From Pseudonocardia sp. (GTDB lineage Bacteria > Actinomycetota > Actinomycetes > Mycobacteriales > Pseudonocardiaceae), in contig JAJAZD010000117.1 in the NCBI GenBank assembly GCA_026785945.1, positions 1 to 36,421 of the forward strand: a stretch of 36,421 nt of DNA, written 5' to 3'. How positions within the stretch are numbered: position 1 is the first letter of the stretch; each line of letters begins with the position of its first letter. The position numbers were made by a program, and so were the translations under genes. The notes under the pieces were generated by a model. It was given only the letters and a program-made list of their open reading frames with translations, ran no database searches and was not told the origin of the DNA. Shown in pieces: positions 24,691-31,767 of the stretch.

Positions 24691-24723
24691 CGACCCGCCG
24701 GTCGGTAGTCCACCGGCGGGTCG
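24691..24723. terminator. Orphan 12-bp hairpin
   Basis: CGACCCGCCGGT (24691-24702) and ACCGGCGGGTCG (24712-24723) pair perfectly around a 9-base loop, a very stable hairpin. No recognised gene ends at it on either strand: the XRE gene reads away from it and the next plus-strand gene starts 252 bases later. It may end an uncalled small RNA or insulate the island. Confidence 0.5.
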
Positions 24724-24975
24724 TCCTCACTCGATCGGGCAGCAGAGCGCCCTACGGAGTGGGGTGCGGCCGGTGTGAGGAGGTGGTTGGCCGGGCGCGG
24801 GGAGCCTGGCGGGTTGTCGGTCCGCGTGAATCAGCCGTGAGTCCGATACCCAACCCGAGAACGAGGAGAGCGCCCCGACCGTCGCACGGCTGCGATGGTC
24901 ACGGCGCTTCCTCTGAGCTGAGCCCACCGGTGTTGGCGCACTGGTGGGTGTGGCGTCCTCGACCCGTCAGGCCGG

Positions 24976-25404
24976 ATGAGCAGCACAACACGAAGGTGGC
25001 TGGACACCGTGGAACAGCGTAACACCGGGCGCAAGCCCTTCAATGTGATCATGAGTCTGTTCGGCCGATGGGATCGGCGGCTCTTCCTCGACGACGACGT
25101 GGCCGCCCTGGTCCGCGGCTGGGAGGTGCGCCGCCTTCCCGCCGGAGGGGGCCGGGAGTACCGCGACCGCCGGTGGGACCTCATCGCTGAGTGCGCGCCG
25201 TGCGCGGGGAACGGACTGGTCGGCGGGCACCCGTGCGGCGAGTGCGCGGGCACCGGAACCGTGCGCCTCGCCCCCGTTCCGCACGCCCCGGTGTGGGCCG
25301 GCCCTGGTAGCGCCGACCCGCGCATCGCCGACTTCGGCATCGCCGACCTGACCGCCGCCGCCGAGCAGACCGGTGCTCGGCCGGAGCGGGCGGGGACATC
25401 GTGA
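24976..25404 (+). CDS. Zinc-ribbon protein with DnaJ-like CxxCxGxG pair, unknown function
   Basis: A 142-residue soluble protein. Residues about 74-97 contain CAPCAGNG and CGECAGTG, two CxxCxGxG motifs as in half of the DnaJ zinc-finger domain, so it probably binds one zinc. The N-terminal part (PFNVIMSLFGRWDRRLFLDDDVAALVRGWEVRRL) is not recognised. Its stop overlaps the next gene by 4 bases (GTGA), so they are cotranslated. Small CxxCxGxG proteins occur in actinobacterial integrative elements beside translocase genes, which fits the next gene. The start is uncertain: no good ribosome-binding site precedes the ATG. Confidence 0.65.
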   Translation: MSSTTRRWLDTVEQRNTGRKPFNVIMSLFGRWDRRLFLDDDVAALVRGWEVRRLPAGGGREYRDRRWDLIAECAPCAGNGLVGGHPCGECAGTGTVRLAPVPHAPVWAGPGSADPRIADFGIADLTAAAEQTGARPERAGTS

Positions 25405-25931
25405 TACCCAGCCACGGACCGGAGGCGCGCAGGCTGCTGTCGCCGCCACGGCGCCGACCCGGCCCGCTCGCGGTCGCGGTCCGGTGGCGGCGGGAGCTTC
25501 TCGTTGCGGGTGTCGTCGGGCTCGCGGTGTGGGGGCTCGCGGTGTGGGGGCTCGGGCCGTGGGTGGCGGTCCTGCTCGCGTCGGTCGTCGTGACCGCGCT
25601 GCTGGCGCTGCCGCCGCTGCGAGGGTTCGGCCGCCGGGAACTGCAGGCGGTGGTCGTCCCGCACCGGGCCCGGACCGGCCTCCTCCAGGCCGGGGTGGCC
25701 AGCCGAACGGGGAAGCTGCCGTGGATCGTCACCTCTCGGGGCCGCGGCGACGCCGTGGTCCTGTCGCTGTGGTTGCCGGCCGGGGTCACCGTCGACGACG
25801 TCGACGCCGCCCGCGAGGTCGTCGCGGCGGCGTGCGGCGCGGCGGAGGTGCACACCGTCCGGCCCGGACCGCGACGCGACCGCCTGCTGCTGGTCGTCGT
25901 CCGGCCCCGGTGGGGGTGGTGGGGTCGCTGA
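25401..25931 (+). CDS. Two-TM membrane protein resembling the N-terminus of FtsK/TraB translocases
   Basis: A 176-residue protein with two hydrophobic segments (about 33-70), then a soluble part: GLLQAGVASRTGKLPWIVTSRGRGDAVVLSLWLPAGVTVDDVDAAREVVAAACGAAEV. The last part resembles the region that precedes the ATPase in FtsK/SpoIIIE-like translocases of actinobacterial conjugative elements (a -LWLRxGxSVxDxxxAxxxxAAAC- pattern). No Walker motifs follow and the gene ends, so it is a free-standing or truncated version. It starts at GTG within the upstream stop (GTGA). The assignment rests on pattern recall and is tentative. Confidence 0.6.
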   Translation: MIPSHGPEARRLLSPPRRRPGPLAVAVRWRRELLVAGVVGLAVWGLAVWGLGPWVAVLLASVVVTALLALPPLRGFGRRELQAVVVPHRARTGLLQAGVASRTGKLPWIVTSRGRGDAVVLSLWLPAGVTVDDVDAAREVVAAACGAAEVHTVRPGPRRDRLLLVVVRPRWGWWGR

Positions 25932-26091
25932 GCGGCCCGGCACGACTCGCCACGCGGGGTGACCGGATGTGACCACTGCTGGGAGAGATCATCCCCATGG
26001 GCCTCGTGGACCGCGCGGCCGCGCCCGACGACCCGATCGGTCGTTGAGCCGACAGCAGACCGGACGACGGTGGCCGGTGCCCATACTCCCG

Positions 26092-27049
26092 ATGAGCGAG
26101 GTGCCCACGCCCGGGGCACCCGACGCGAGAGTCCTCGCACCCGTCGCTCCCGCGCCCGACCGGCCGATGCCCGGCCCCGGGGTCACGCCCGTGCCCGCTC
26201 GTGCGGCGGCGGTGAGTCGGTTCGTGACCGCTGAGGCGGCCCGGGCGGCAGAGGTCGTCGCAGGCCCGGCCACCGTTCCCGGCATCGCGGTGGCCGGTGG
26301 ACGGGCCGCACGACGCCGGGCCGGGGAGGCACTGGCTCGAGGCGAGAACCGGGAACCTGTCACCGAGGTCATCACCTTCGACCCCGACCCCGATCCCGTT
26401 CCGGACACCGTCACCGGCCCTCCCGGCGACGGCCGGGGGGGCTTCCGGATCTCCTACGTCGACCACGCGGAGACGAGCCCCGGCATGTGGGACCCGGGCA
26501 CGCTGGACGCGGACGGGCCCGAACCGACGGCCTCGCGGCGCGCGGTGTCGCAGAGGTCCGGTTCGGGCCTGTGGCGTCGGCCCGTCTTACTCGCCGCCGC
26601 AGCGGTGGGCGCCGCCGTCATGGCCGCCGGGGTGGTCGCGGTCCTGTCGGGCGGCGGGCTCTCGCCGTCGCCTGCGGCGGTGGTCGGGGCGTCCGTGCCC
26701 GGCGCCTCCGCCCCCGTCCGGCGCAGCGGGGTCGGACCCCGTGGCGCCGACCGAGGCACCGTTGCGGGCCCCGGCCACCGAGGTCGAGTCGACCGCGATT
26801 CCGCGTCGCGGGGATGTCGACCCGGCCGGCGGCAAGGCCGGCGCCCATCTCGCCGCACTCCGCGAGGCCGACATCCCGACGAGCCGGTCGGGGCTGCCGG
26901 AGACCGAGGCGGCAGCGGTGATCTGCGGGCAGCTCGAGGCGGGAGCCGACGAGGACGCCCTGGTCCGCGCCCTGCCGGCCGTGCTGCCGACGGTCACGAG
27001 GGCACAGGCCGTCGAGGTGGTCGCGATCGCCGGGGAGCTGTACTGCTGA
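26092..27049 (+). CDS. Single-TM protein with DUF732-like C-terminus, interrupted by a frameshift
   Basis: Two overlapping frames each hold half a protein. The first (from ATG 26092) gives a Pro/Ala-rich N-terminus with acidic stretches and a TM helix (LLAAAAVGAAVMAAGVVAVLSG, around 26587-26652). After about 26725 it turns into arginine-rich nonsense. The second frame, shifted by one base, continues with GSDPVAPTEAPLRAPATEVE and a DUF732-like domain (HLAALREADIPTSRSGL, ICGQLEAGADEDALVRAL, QAVEVVAIAGELYC) to the stop at 27049. One extra base, most simply in the C5 run at 26711-26715, would explain it. The whole may be a decayed gene, a sequencing error or, less likely, programmed frameshifting. 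The start codon is uncertain (GTG 25969 also possible). Confidence 0.6.
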
Positions 27050-27052
27050 GTG

Positions 27053-28645
27053 TCACGGCGGGCACAGGATGTCGGCCCCGGGCGCGACGCCGTCGAGGAG
27101 CAGGGAGTCGACGGCTCCGCTGACGCACGCGGTGCGTGGGTAGGCGCCGGTGCCGGCACCCTGCCAGCTGAGGAACCGGGAGGACGTCAGGTTCTCGGCG
27201 GCCCGCCGCGACCCGTCCAGGGTTCCCCTCGGGTCGGCCACGGTGCCGAGCACGAGGATGGCCGGGGTGCCGGCCACCGAGCCGCTCGCGGGGGCGGGCC
27301 CTCCGGTCGGCCACGGCGCGCAGGCGACCAACCGGAGTGCGAACGTGCCGCCGAACAGCGGGTACGTGACGCGCCATTCCGCGGCGAGTGTGGAGATCTC
27401 GGCGGGTGAGGGCCGCCGGCGGGTGTCGTTGCAGGCGGTGGCGAGCATGCCGTCGAACCGGCCTCGCGGTCCGGTGACCGGGCTCAGCACGTCGAGCAGG
27501 GGTCCGGCGTCACCACCCGTGGCCGCAGCGAGCGCGCCGGTGAGTGCGGGCCAGCCGCGCGGCTCGCCGAGACCTGTGAGCACGGCGTTGAGTGCGCCGC
27601 CCGCGGTGAGCCTGCGTCCGTTCGCCGTCACGAGTGGCTGGGTGCGCAGCGCCTCGACGAGGGCGGACGTCGCCGCGCGGGGGTCGGGCCCGAGCGGGCA
27701 GTCCGGCTGCGCCGAGCACGCCACGGCGAAGGCGTCGAACGTGGCCTCGCCGGCTTCGGCGCGGGACTCGCTGAGCTCCGGATCGTCGATCCCGGGGTCC
27801 GGCGGAGCGTCGAGCACGACCCGGCCGACGGCCTGCGGCGAGTCCCGGGCCCAGCCCGCGAGCGCCGCCGCGCCGTCCCCCACCCCGATCGCCGACAACC
27901 TCCCGACGCCGAGCTCGGAGCGCAGCAGCTCGATGTCTGCGGCGGCGGTCGAGGTACGGAAGGCGGCGAGCCGGCCGTCGAGTGCGACACCGCAGTCCTG
28001 GACGACGGAGCGGGCGCGTTCGAGCAGTGCCGACAGCTCGGCCTCGCCGGTGGCTGCCGGGTCGGCGTCGAGGAGGGCGGCGCGGGCGGTGACCGGGGCG
28101 CAGTTGAGGCCGTCGGAGCCCGACCCGCGCCGGTCGAGCCCGATCAGGCTGTAGCTCTGCAGCAGCGCCGGGGTCACCTGCCCGGCCAGCATGACGGCGT
28201 GTCGGGTGGTCGGCTCGGTGGCGCTGTCACCCACGGCGAGCAGCGGCGGCCTGCTCTCGGGGGCGTCGGCGAGCCCGACGCGCACCACACCGAGCGACGT
28301 GGCGCCGGACCCCGGCACCGCCGGGTCGGCCGGCACGACGAGCTCGGCGCATTCCACCCGCAGTGTCCGGTCCGGTGGTGGTGGCGTGCGCAGCACCGCG
28401 AACGTCTCGTCCGTGCACTCGAAGAACGGGAGCGACGCGCTCTGCTGCTCGGGTTCGGGGAGCGTCTCGGGCGCTACGGGAACGGGGGCCGGCGGTGTCG
28501 GCGCCGCCAGGTTCTCCCCGCGGACGGCGACCGGCGTGCGCTGCGACGGCCCGACCGTGCACCCGGCCGCCAGCATCGCGAGCACTGCCGCCACCGAGGT
28601 CAGGACAGCGGCCGGGCGCGCTACCCGCGGGGCCGCTCGTGCCAC
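27053..28645 (-). CDS. Lipoprotein with alpha/beta-hydrolase (TAP-like) fold lacking the nucleophile Ser
   Basis: A 530-residue exported lipoprotein: signal peptide with lipobox LAMLAAGC (Cys at about residue 29), a Pro/Glu-rich linker, then a TAP/SlpD-like alpha/beta-hydrolase (SLIGLDRRGSGSDGLNC, ADIELLRSELGVGRLSAIG, RVVLDAPPDPG, ILVLGTVADPRGTLDGSRRAAENL). Active family members have GxSxG at the nucleophile elbow; here the elbow reads GVGDGAA, with Gly in place of Ser, so it is probably not a normal hydrolase. The Asp of the GTVADP segment is retained. Eight cysteines after the signal suggest disulfides. Start: GTG with AGGAGG 6 bases upstream. It lies 72 bases after the Asp23 operon and may be its last gene. 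Confidence 0.85.
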   Translation of the reverse strand: MARAAPRVARPAAVLTSVAAVLAMLAAGCTVGPSQRTPVAVRGENLAAPTPPAPVPVAPETLPEPEQQSASLPFFECTDETFAVLRTPPPPDRTLRVECAELVVPADPAVPGSGATSLGVVRVGLADAPESRPPLLAVGDSATEPTTRHAVMLAGQVTPALLQSYSLIGLDRRGSGSDGLNCAPVTARAALLDADPAATGEAELSALLERARSVVQDCGVALDGRLAAFRTSTAAADIELLRSELGVGRLSAIGVGDGAAALAGWARDSPQAVGRVVLDAPPDPGIDDPELSESRAEAGEATFDAFAVACSAQPDCPLGPDPRAATSALVEALRTQPLVTANGRRLTAGGALNAVLTGLGEPRGWPALTGALAAATGGDAGPLLDVLSPVTGPRGRFDGMLATACNDTRRRPSPAEISTLAAEWRVTYPLFGGTFALRLVACAPWPTGGPAPASGSVAGTPAILVLGTVADPRGTLDGSRRAAENLTSSRFLSWQGAGTGAYPRTACVSGAVDSLLLDGVAPGADILCPP

Positions 28646-28717
28646 GTACCCCTCCTGGCCGGTCGTGCTGGTCGGGACGCACTGTGCCGCAGCAGCGGTG
28701 TGACGGCCGTGAACGTG

Positions 28718-29410
28718 TCAGGCCACACGTGACGCCGACGCCGCGGTGTCCAGCTCGATGCGGACGGCGGCAGGTAGTGCGCCGAGGCCCAACGAGGCGC
28801 GTGCCGAGGCGAGCACCTGGCCGTCGACACGGCGCAGGACATCCTGGACGTCGGCGTCGTCCGTGATCCACAAGGTCAGGCGCAGCGCGGGCGCGCGCTC
28901 GGGCCCGACGAGCCGTGCACGGACCCGTCCGACCCCGGGGATCCTGCCCGCCTCGGTGGCGACCGCATCGGCGGCCGCGGCCGAGCTGACGACGATCTCG
29001 GTGGCGCCTCCCGCCGCGAGCACGAGATCAGGGCGCCGTTCGGGACGCAACGAGCGGGCAGCCCAGGTCAGGCCGAGCAGCGTGAGCAGGATCCCGACGG
29101 CGATCGCCACGATCCGGCTGACGGTCGACTGCGTCCCCAGCGCCTCGACGATCACCGGGTCGAGCACGGGCCGGCCGGCCCGCATGCTGCCGAACACACC
29201 GAAGGACAGCAGCGCCACGAGTGTGCCCGTCACGAGCAGGAGCAGGCCGATCAGCACGGCGATCCCGCGGTCCCGGGCCCCGGAGCGCGCCACCGCCGAC
29301 CGCGACCGCCGACGCAACACACCGGCCGGCGGCTCCGGCTCCGGCTCCGGCGCGGCCGGTGTCGAGGTCTGCTTGGACAGCTCCACGGTGTTCGCTGCGG
29401 GCTCGCTCAT
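28718..29410 (-). CDS. AmaP-like membrane anchor of the Asp23 operon
   Basis: This 230-residue protein has a Pro/Glu-rich cytoplasmic N-terminus (PEPEPEPPAG), two TM helices (about 49-72 and 98-118) and a C-terminal soluble domain (EIVVSSAAAADAVATEAGRIPGVGRVRARLVG...TLWITDDADVQDVLRRVDGQVLASARASLG) that itself resembles the Asp23 fold. Such AmaP-type proteins hold Asp23 at the membrane. Its ATG overlaps the upstream gene's stop by 4 bases. It is the seventh gene of the operon. The name is inferred from the operon and architecture. Confidence 0.7.
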   Translation of the reverse strand: MSEPAANTVELSKQTSTPAAPEPEPEPPAGVLRRRSRSAVARSGARDRGIAVLIGLLLLVTGTLVALLSFGVFGSMRAGRPVLDPVIVEALGTQSTVSRIVAIAVGILLTLLGLTWAARSLRPERRPDLVLAAGGATEIVVSSAAAADAVATEAGRIPGVGRVRARLVGPERAPALRLTLWITDDADVQDVLRRVDGQVLASARASLGLGALPAAVRIELDTAASASRVA

Positions 29411-29946
29411 CGGGGTCCCTTTCGTTCCTGCACCGACACCGACACCCGGGGGCGGCGGTGCAGGGGCAACTCGGTGAGCAGGTCGTCGACCTGCTCGCGC
29501 ACCGTGGAGCGCAGCTCGGGACCGGCGCCTGCCCAGCTCCGGGCCGTCACGACGATCCTCCGCGGGGACGCCGTGACCGACGCGGACGCCACCTCGTCGG
29601 TCTCACGGACGCGCCTGCCGACGATCCGGGCCAGGACCCGAGGCGAGGTGGTGACGGCCATCGCGGGCGTCGGGGAGTCCAGGACGATGTCCGAGCGGCG
29701 CGCGAGCAGCCCGACCAGCGCGAGCAGCAACCCGACGACGGCGACGCCGATCGCGACGGCCGCCACCGGGAAGTCGGCCCACGTCAGCTCGTCCATCGTC
29801 GCCTGCCAGTCCGGCCAGGGCACCGTCAGGCCGGCCTCGGCGGTGGGGCGTAGCCACGCCGCCACAACCTCGATCACCAGCAGGATGCCCGCCGCGGCCA
29901 GGGCGAGCCCCAGCAGTGGGGCGAGTACCCGGAGCAGATAACGCAT
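29407..29946 (-). CDS. DUF6286-like membrane protein of the Asp23 operon
   Basis: A 179-residue protein with two N-terminal TM helices (LLRVLAPLLGLALAAAGILL and VAAVAIGVAVVGLLLALVGLL) separated by a Trp-rich loop (PWPDWQATMDELTW), and a cytosolic domain SPRVLARIVGRRVRETDEVASASVTASPRRIVVTARSW that is typical of DUF6286 proteins in actinobacterial Asp23 operons. AAGGAGGA lies just before the ATG. It is followed by the AmaP-like gene with a 4-base overlap. Confidence 0.8.
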   Translation of the reverse strand: MRYLLRVLAPLLGLALAAAGILLVIEVVAAWLRPTAEAGLTVPWPDWQATMDELTWADFPVAAVAIGVAVVGLLLALVGLLARRSDIVLDSPTPAMAVTTSPRVLARIVGRRVRETDEVASASVTASPRRIVVTARSWAGAGPELRSTVREQVDDLLTELPLHRRPRVSVSVQERKGPR

Positions 29947-29969
29947 CTTTCCTCCTTCTCGGCTTGCAT

Positions 29970-30335
29970 CTACTGCGGGCCGGTGGCGACGGGCTTGCCG
30001 CGCAGCCCGGACACCGTGACCGAGAGCGTCCGGACGCGGTGGCCCGCGAGCCGGGTGAGGTCGTCACCCACCCTGGCCCGCACGGCGTCGACGACCGATC
30101 GGACGGACGCCGGGTACTGCAGGGTCAGCTCGAGCCGGACGTCCACCACGGCCGGGTCACCGGAGCCGGTGGTGATCCTCGCACTCGCGCCGGCGTCACC
30201 GACCTCGATGCCCGCCAGACGTCGTTCGTGGCGCAGCGTGCCCGGAACCTGGTCGGCCGCGTGTTCGACGATCTTGCGCAGCACCGTCGGGTGGATGTCG
30301 AGGCGGCCGCGGTCCCCGTCATCAAGGGCGGTCAC
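29970..30335 (-). CDS. Asp23/Gls24 family protein
   Basis: A 121-residue Asp23/Gls24 protein: RLDIHPTVLRKIVEHAADQVPGTLR at the N-terminus and a basic/hydrophobic C-terminus (LTLQYPASVRSVVDAVRARVGDDLTRLAGHRVRTLSVTVSGL). Family members form membrane-associated assemblies that respond to envelope stress. The GTG at 30335 overlaps the stop of the DUF2273 gene by 4 bases. It is the second full Asp23 member in the operon. Confidence 0.82.
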   Translation of the reverse strand: MTALDDGDRGRLDIHPTVLRKIVEHAADQVPGTLRHERRLAGIEVGDAGASARITTGSGDPAVVDVRLELTLQYPASVRSVVDAVRARVGDDLTRLAGHRVRTLSVTVSGLRGKPVATGPQ

Positions 30336-30511
30336 CTGTCCCGGCCTCGGCCGAGGACGGCGTTGATGTCGAGCTCGCCGTCGAGCACGCGGCCCGCGAC
30401 GAGGCCGAGCGCCCCGACCAGCAGCGCGACGAGGATGGCGCCGAAACCGCCGATGTAACCGGCGGCGCCGAGGATGAGGCCTGCCAGCAGGCCGGTCTGG
30501 GTCGCGTTCAT
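30332..30511 (-). CDS. Small DUF2273-like membrane protein
   Basis: A 59-residue protein, nearly all one or two hydrophobic segments (GLLAGLILGAAGYIGGFGAILVALLVGALGLVAG), then LDGELDINAVLGRGRDR. DUF2273-type proteins are constant members of asp23 operons. ATG 30511 has GAGGAG 6 bases upstream. The frame is open to 30550, but the ribosome-binding site fixes the start. It overlaps the next Asp23 gene by GTGA. Confidence 0.8.
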   Translation of the reverse strand: MNATQTGLLAGLILGAAGYIGGFGAILVALLVGALGLVAGRVLDGELDINAVLGRGRDR

Positions 30512-30539
30512 CGAGTTCTCCTCAGAAGGGTTCGTGTCG

Positions 30540-30803
30540 TCACTGCACACGCCGGTCGCGGTGCCACCGCAACGTCCGGAGCAGCGCGAGGGCCACCCGG
30601 ACCGGGACGGGGAGTGGTGTCACCACCTCGATCGGGGCGTCGAATCGCGAATCGTCGGCTCCGCCCTCCGGTGGCTCCGGCGGGCCGTGTCCGGCGCCGC
30701 GGAAGTGCGCGACGCCGGCGATGAACACATCCGGGTCACCACCCCGGTCGGGGTGGTGATCCCGGACGAACGCGCGGAACGCCGCGCGTTCCTGTTCGTT
30801 CAC
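30540..30803 (-). CDS. Small protein with J-domain-like HPD motif, in the Asp23 operon
   Basis: An 87-residue protein starting NEQERAAFRAFVRDHHPDRGGDPDVF. The HHPDRGGDP segment is the HPD loop of J-domains with the usual helix III start, but there is no full helix I-IV J-domain, so it looks like a minimal J-like element. The C-terminus (PIEVVTPLPVPVRVALALLRTLRWHRDRR) may be membrane-associated. GTG 30803 overlaps the upstream stop by 4 bases. I cannot assign a function; an Hsp70-recruiting role is speculation. Confidence 0.65.
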   Translation of the reverse strand: MNEQERAAFRAFVRDHHPDRGGDPDVFIAGVAHFRGAGHGPPEPPEGGADDSRFDAPIEVVTPLPVPVRVALALLRTLRWHRDRRVQ

Positions 30804-31207
30804 CCCGCGGGCTCCACCGCGGCGAGGTCGGGCGCGAGCGCGACCGGGACGGCGACGTCGGCGACCGTGATGTTCACCGCGGCGCCGCCGCACATCACGG
30901 AGACCTCGCGCCGCAGCGCGCGGACGACCTCGGGAATCGGCCGGTGGATGTGGAGCACGACGCCCAGCTCGACCGGCTCGTCACCCTCACCGATACGGAC
31001 GCCGGTGAGCCTGCGCCCGGGCAGGTAGGTGGCGACGGAGCCGAAAACCCCTCCGTGCAACCCGGCGACACCGGGGTGCGTCAGCACCGTGGCCGCTACG
31101 CGCTCGGCAAGCGTGAGGGGAACCTCGATGGGGGTGGAGGGCACGGTCACGGGATCGCTCCTGCTCGATCGGGACGAGGTCGGGACGGCGTCGGGAGCTC
31201 GGGTCAC
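30800..31207 (-). CDS. Asp23/Gls24-like small protein
   Basis: A 135-residue protein: LTLAERVAATVLTHPGVAGLHGG, YLPGRRLTGVRIG, VELGVVLHIHRPIPEVVRALRREV, VNITVADVAVP. The pattern (conserved-surface strand, then a helix, then hVNItV-Dv) is that of the Asp23 fold. GTG 31207 overlaps the stop of the first Asp23 gene by 4 bases; an internal GTG near 31150 is an alternative start. It is followed by the J-like small protein with another 4-base overlap, so the operon is tightly coupled. Confidence 0.72.
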   Translation of the reverse strand: MTRAPDAVPTSSRSSRSDPVTVPSTPIEVPLTLAERVAATVLTHPGVAGLHGGVFGSVATYLPGRRLTGVRIGEGDEPVELGVVLHIHRPIPEVVRALRREVSVMCGGAAVNITVADVAVPVALAPDLAAVEPAG

Positions 31208-31689
31208 TCGACGCGCGAGGGCTGCACGGGCTGCACCTCGTCGCCGTTGTCCGCGGTGGGCAGGTGGATGTCGTTGACCGCGATGTTGACCTCGATGACC
31301 TCGAGCCCCGTCATCCGCTCGACGGCGGTGATCACGTTGCGGCGCACCGCACGGGCCAGCTCGACGATGGACGCGCCGTACTCGACGACGATGTCGAGGT
31401 CGACGGCCGCCTGCTTCTCACCGACCTCGACCTGCACGCCCGCGATGTTCGCGGCACCGGTGCCACCACCGGGGATCCGCTCGCGGATCGCGCCGAACGC
31501 GCGGGACACACCCCCACCCATCGAGTGCACGCCGGAGATCTCCCGCGCCGCGATGCCGGCGATCTTCTGCACGACCGATGCGGCGATCGTGGTCCGGCCC
31601 TGCGTGGTGTCGTCCGCGAGGCGCGCGGGCGACGAGACCGTGCCGGTGGGGGTCGCGGTGGTGGGGGTGGTGGTGGCGGGGGTGGTCAT
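31204..31689 (-). CDS. Asp23/Gls24 family envelope stress protein, first gene of operon
   Basis: A 161-residue Asp23/Gls24 protein with a Thr/Pro-rich N-terminus (TTPATTTPTTATPTG) and the full domain: GRTTIAASVVQKIAGIAAREISGVHSMGG, QAAVDLDIVVEYGASIVELARAVRRNVITAVERMTGLEVIEVNIAVNDIHLP. In Firmicutes, Asp23 is an abundant membrane-tethered protein tied to cell-wall stress. AAGGAG is 8 bases before the ATG at 31689. It heads seven overlapping or closely spaced genes (31689 to 28718), probably transcribed from the 78-base space after the reductase gene or together with it. Confidence 0.9.
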   Translation of the reverse strand: MTTPATTTPTTATPTGTVSSPARLADDTTQGRTTIAASVVQKIAGIAAREISGVHSMGGGVSRAFGAIRERIPGGGTGAANIAGVQVEVGEKQAAVDLDIVVEYGASIVELARAVRRNVITAVERMTGLEVIEVNIAVNDIHLPTADNGDEVQPVQPSRVE

Positions 31690-31767
31690 GGGCCCAACTC
31701 CTTCTCGCTCGTGTCGCTTGCGTGTTCGCTGCTGTGACGCGCCGAGCCGGGCCGTCCTCACGGACAA

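Larger units (their letters stand above)
24593..24975. other. 383-bp spacer between the XRE gene and the zinc-ribbon gene
   Basis: No gene is supported. It holds the palindrome at 24604-24616, a second small inverted repeat cggca-ct-tgccg at 24629-24640, a possible minus-strand -10 TAGGAT (24664-24659) for the XRE gene, and a strong hairpin at 24691-24723. Nothing else is seen from 24724 to 24975. I looked for a tRNA or attachment site here and saw none. Confidence 0.6.

Noticed and set aside
24593-24975. tRNA gene or attachment site for an integrated element
   Set aside because: The hairpin at 24691-24723 is a simple stem-loop. No cloverleaf, T-loop signature or direct att repeat was seen on either strand.
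25997-26047. A 16-codon ORF (MGLVDRAAAPDDPIGR) with GGAGAG 9 bases upstream
   Set aside because: A single occurrence with no comparative support, and it overlaps a possible upstream start of the following gene; not strong enough to call.
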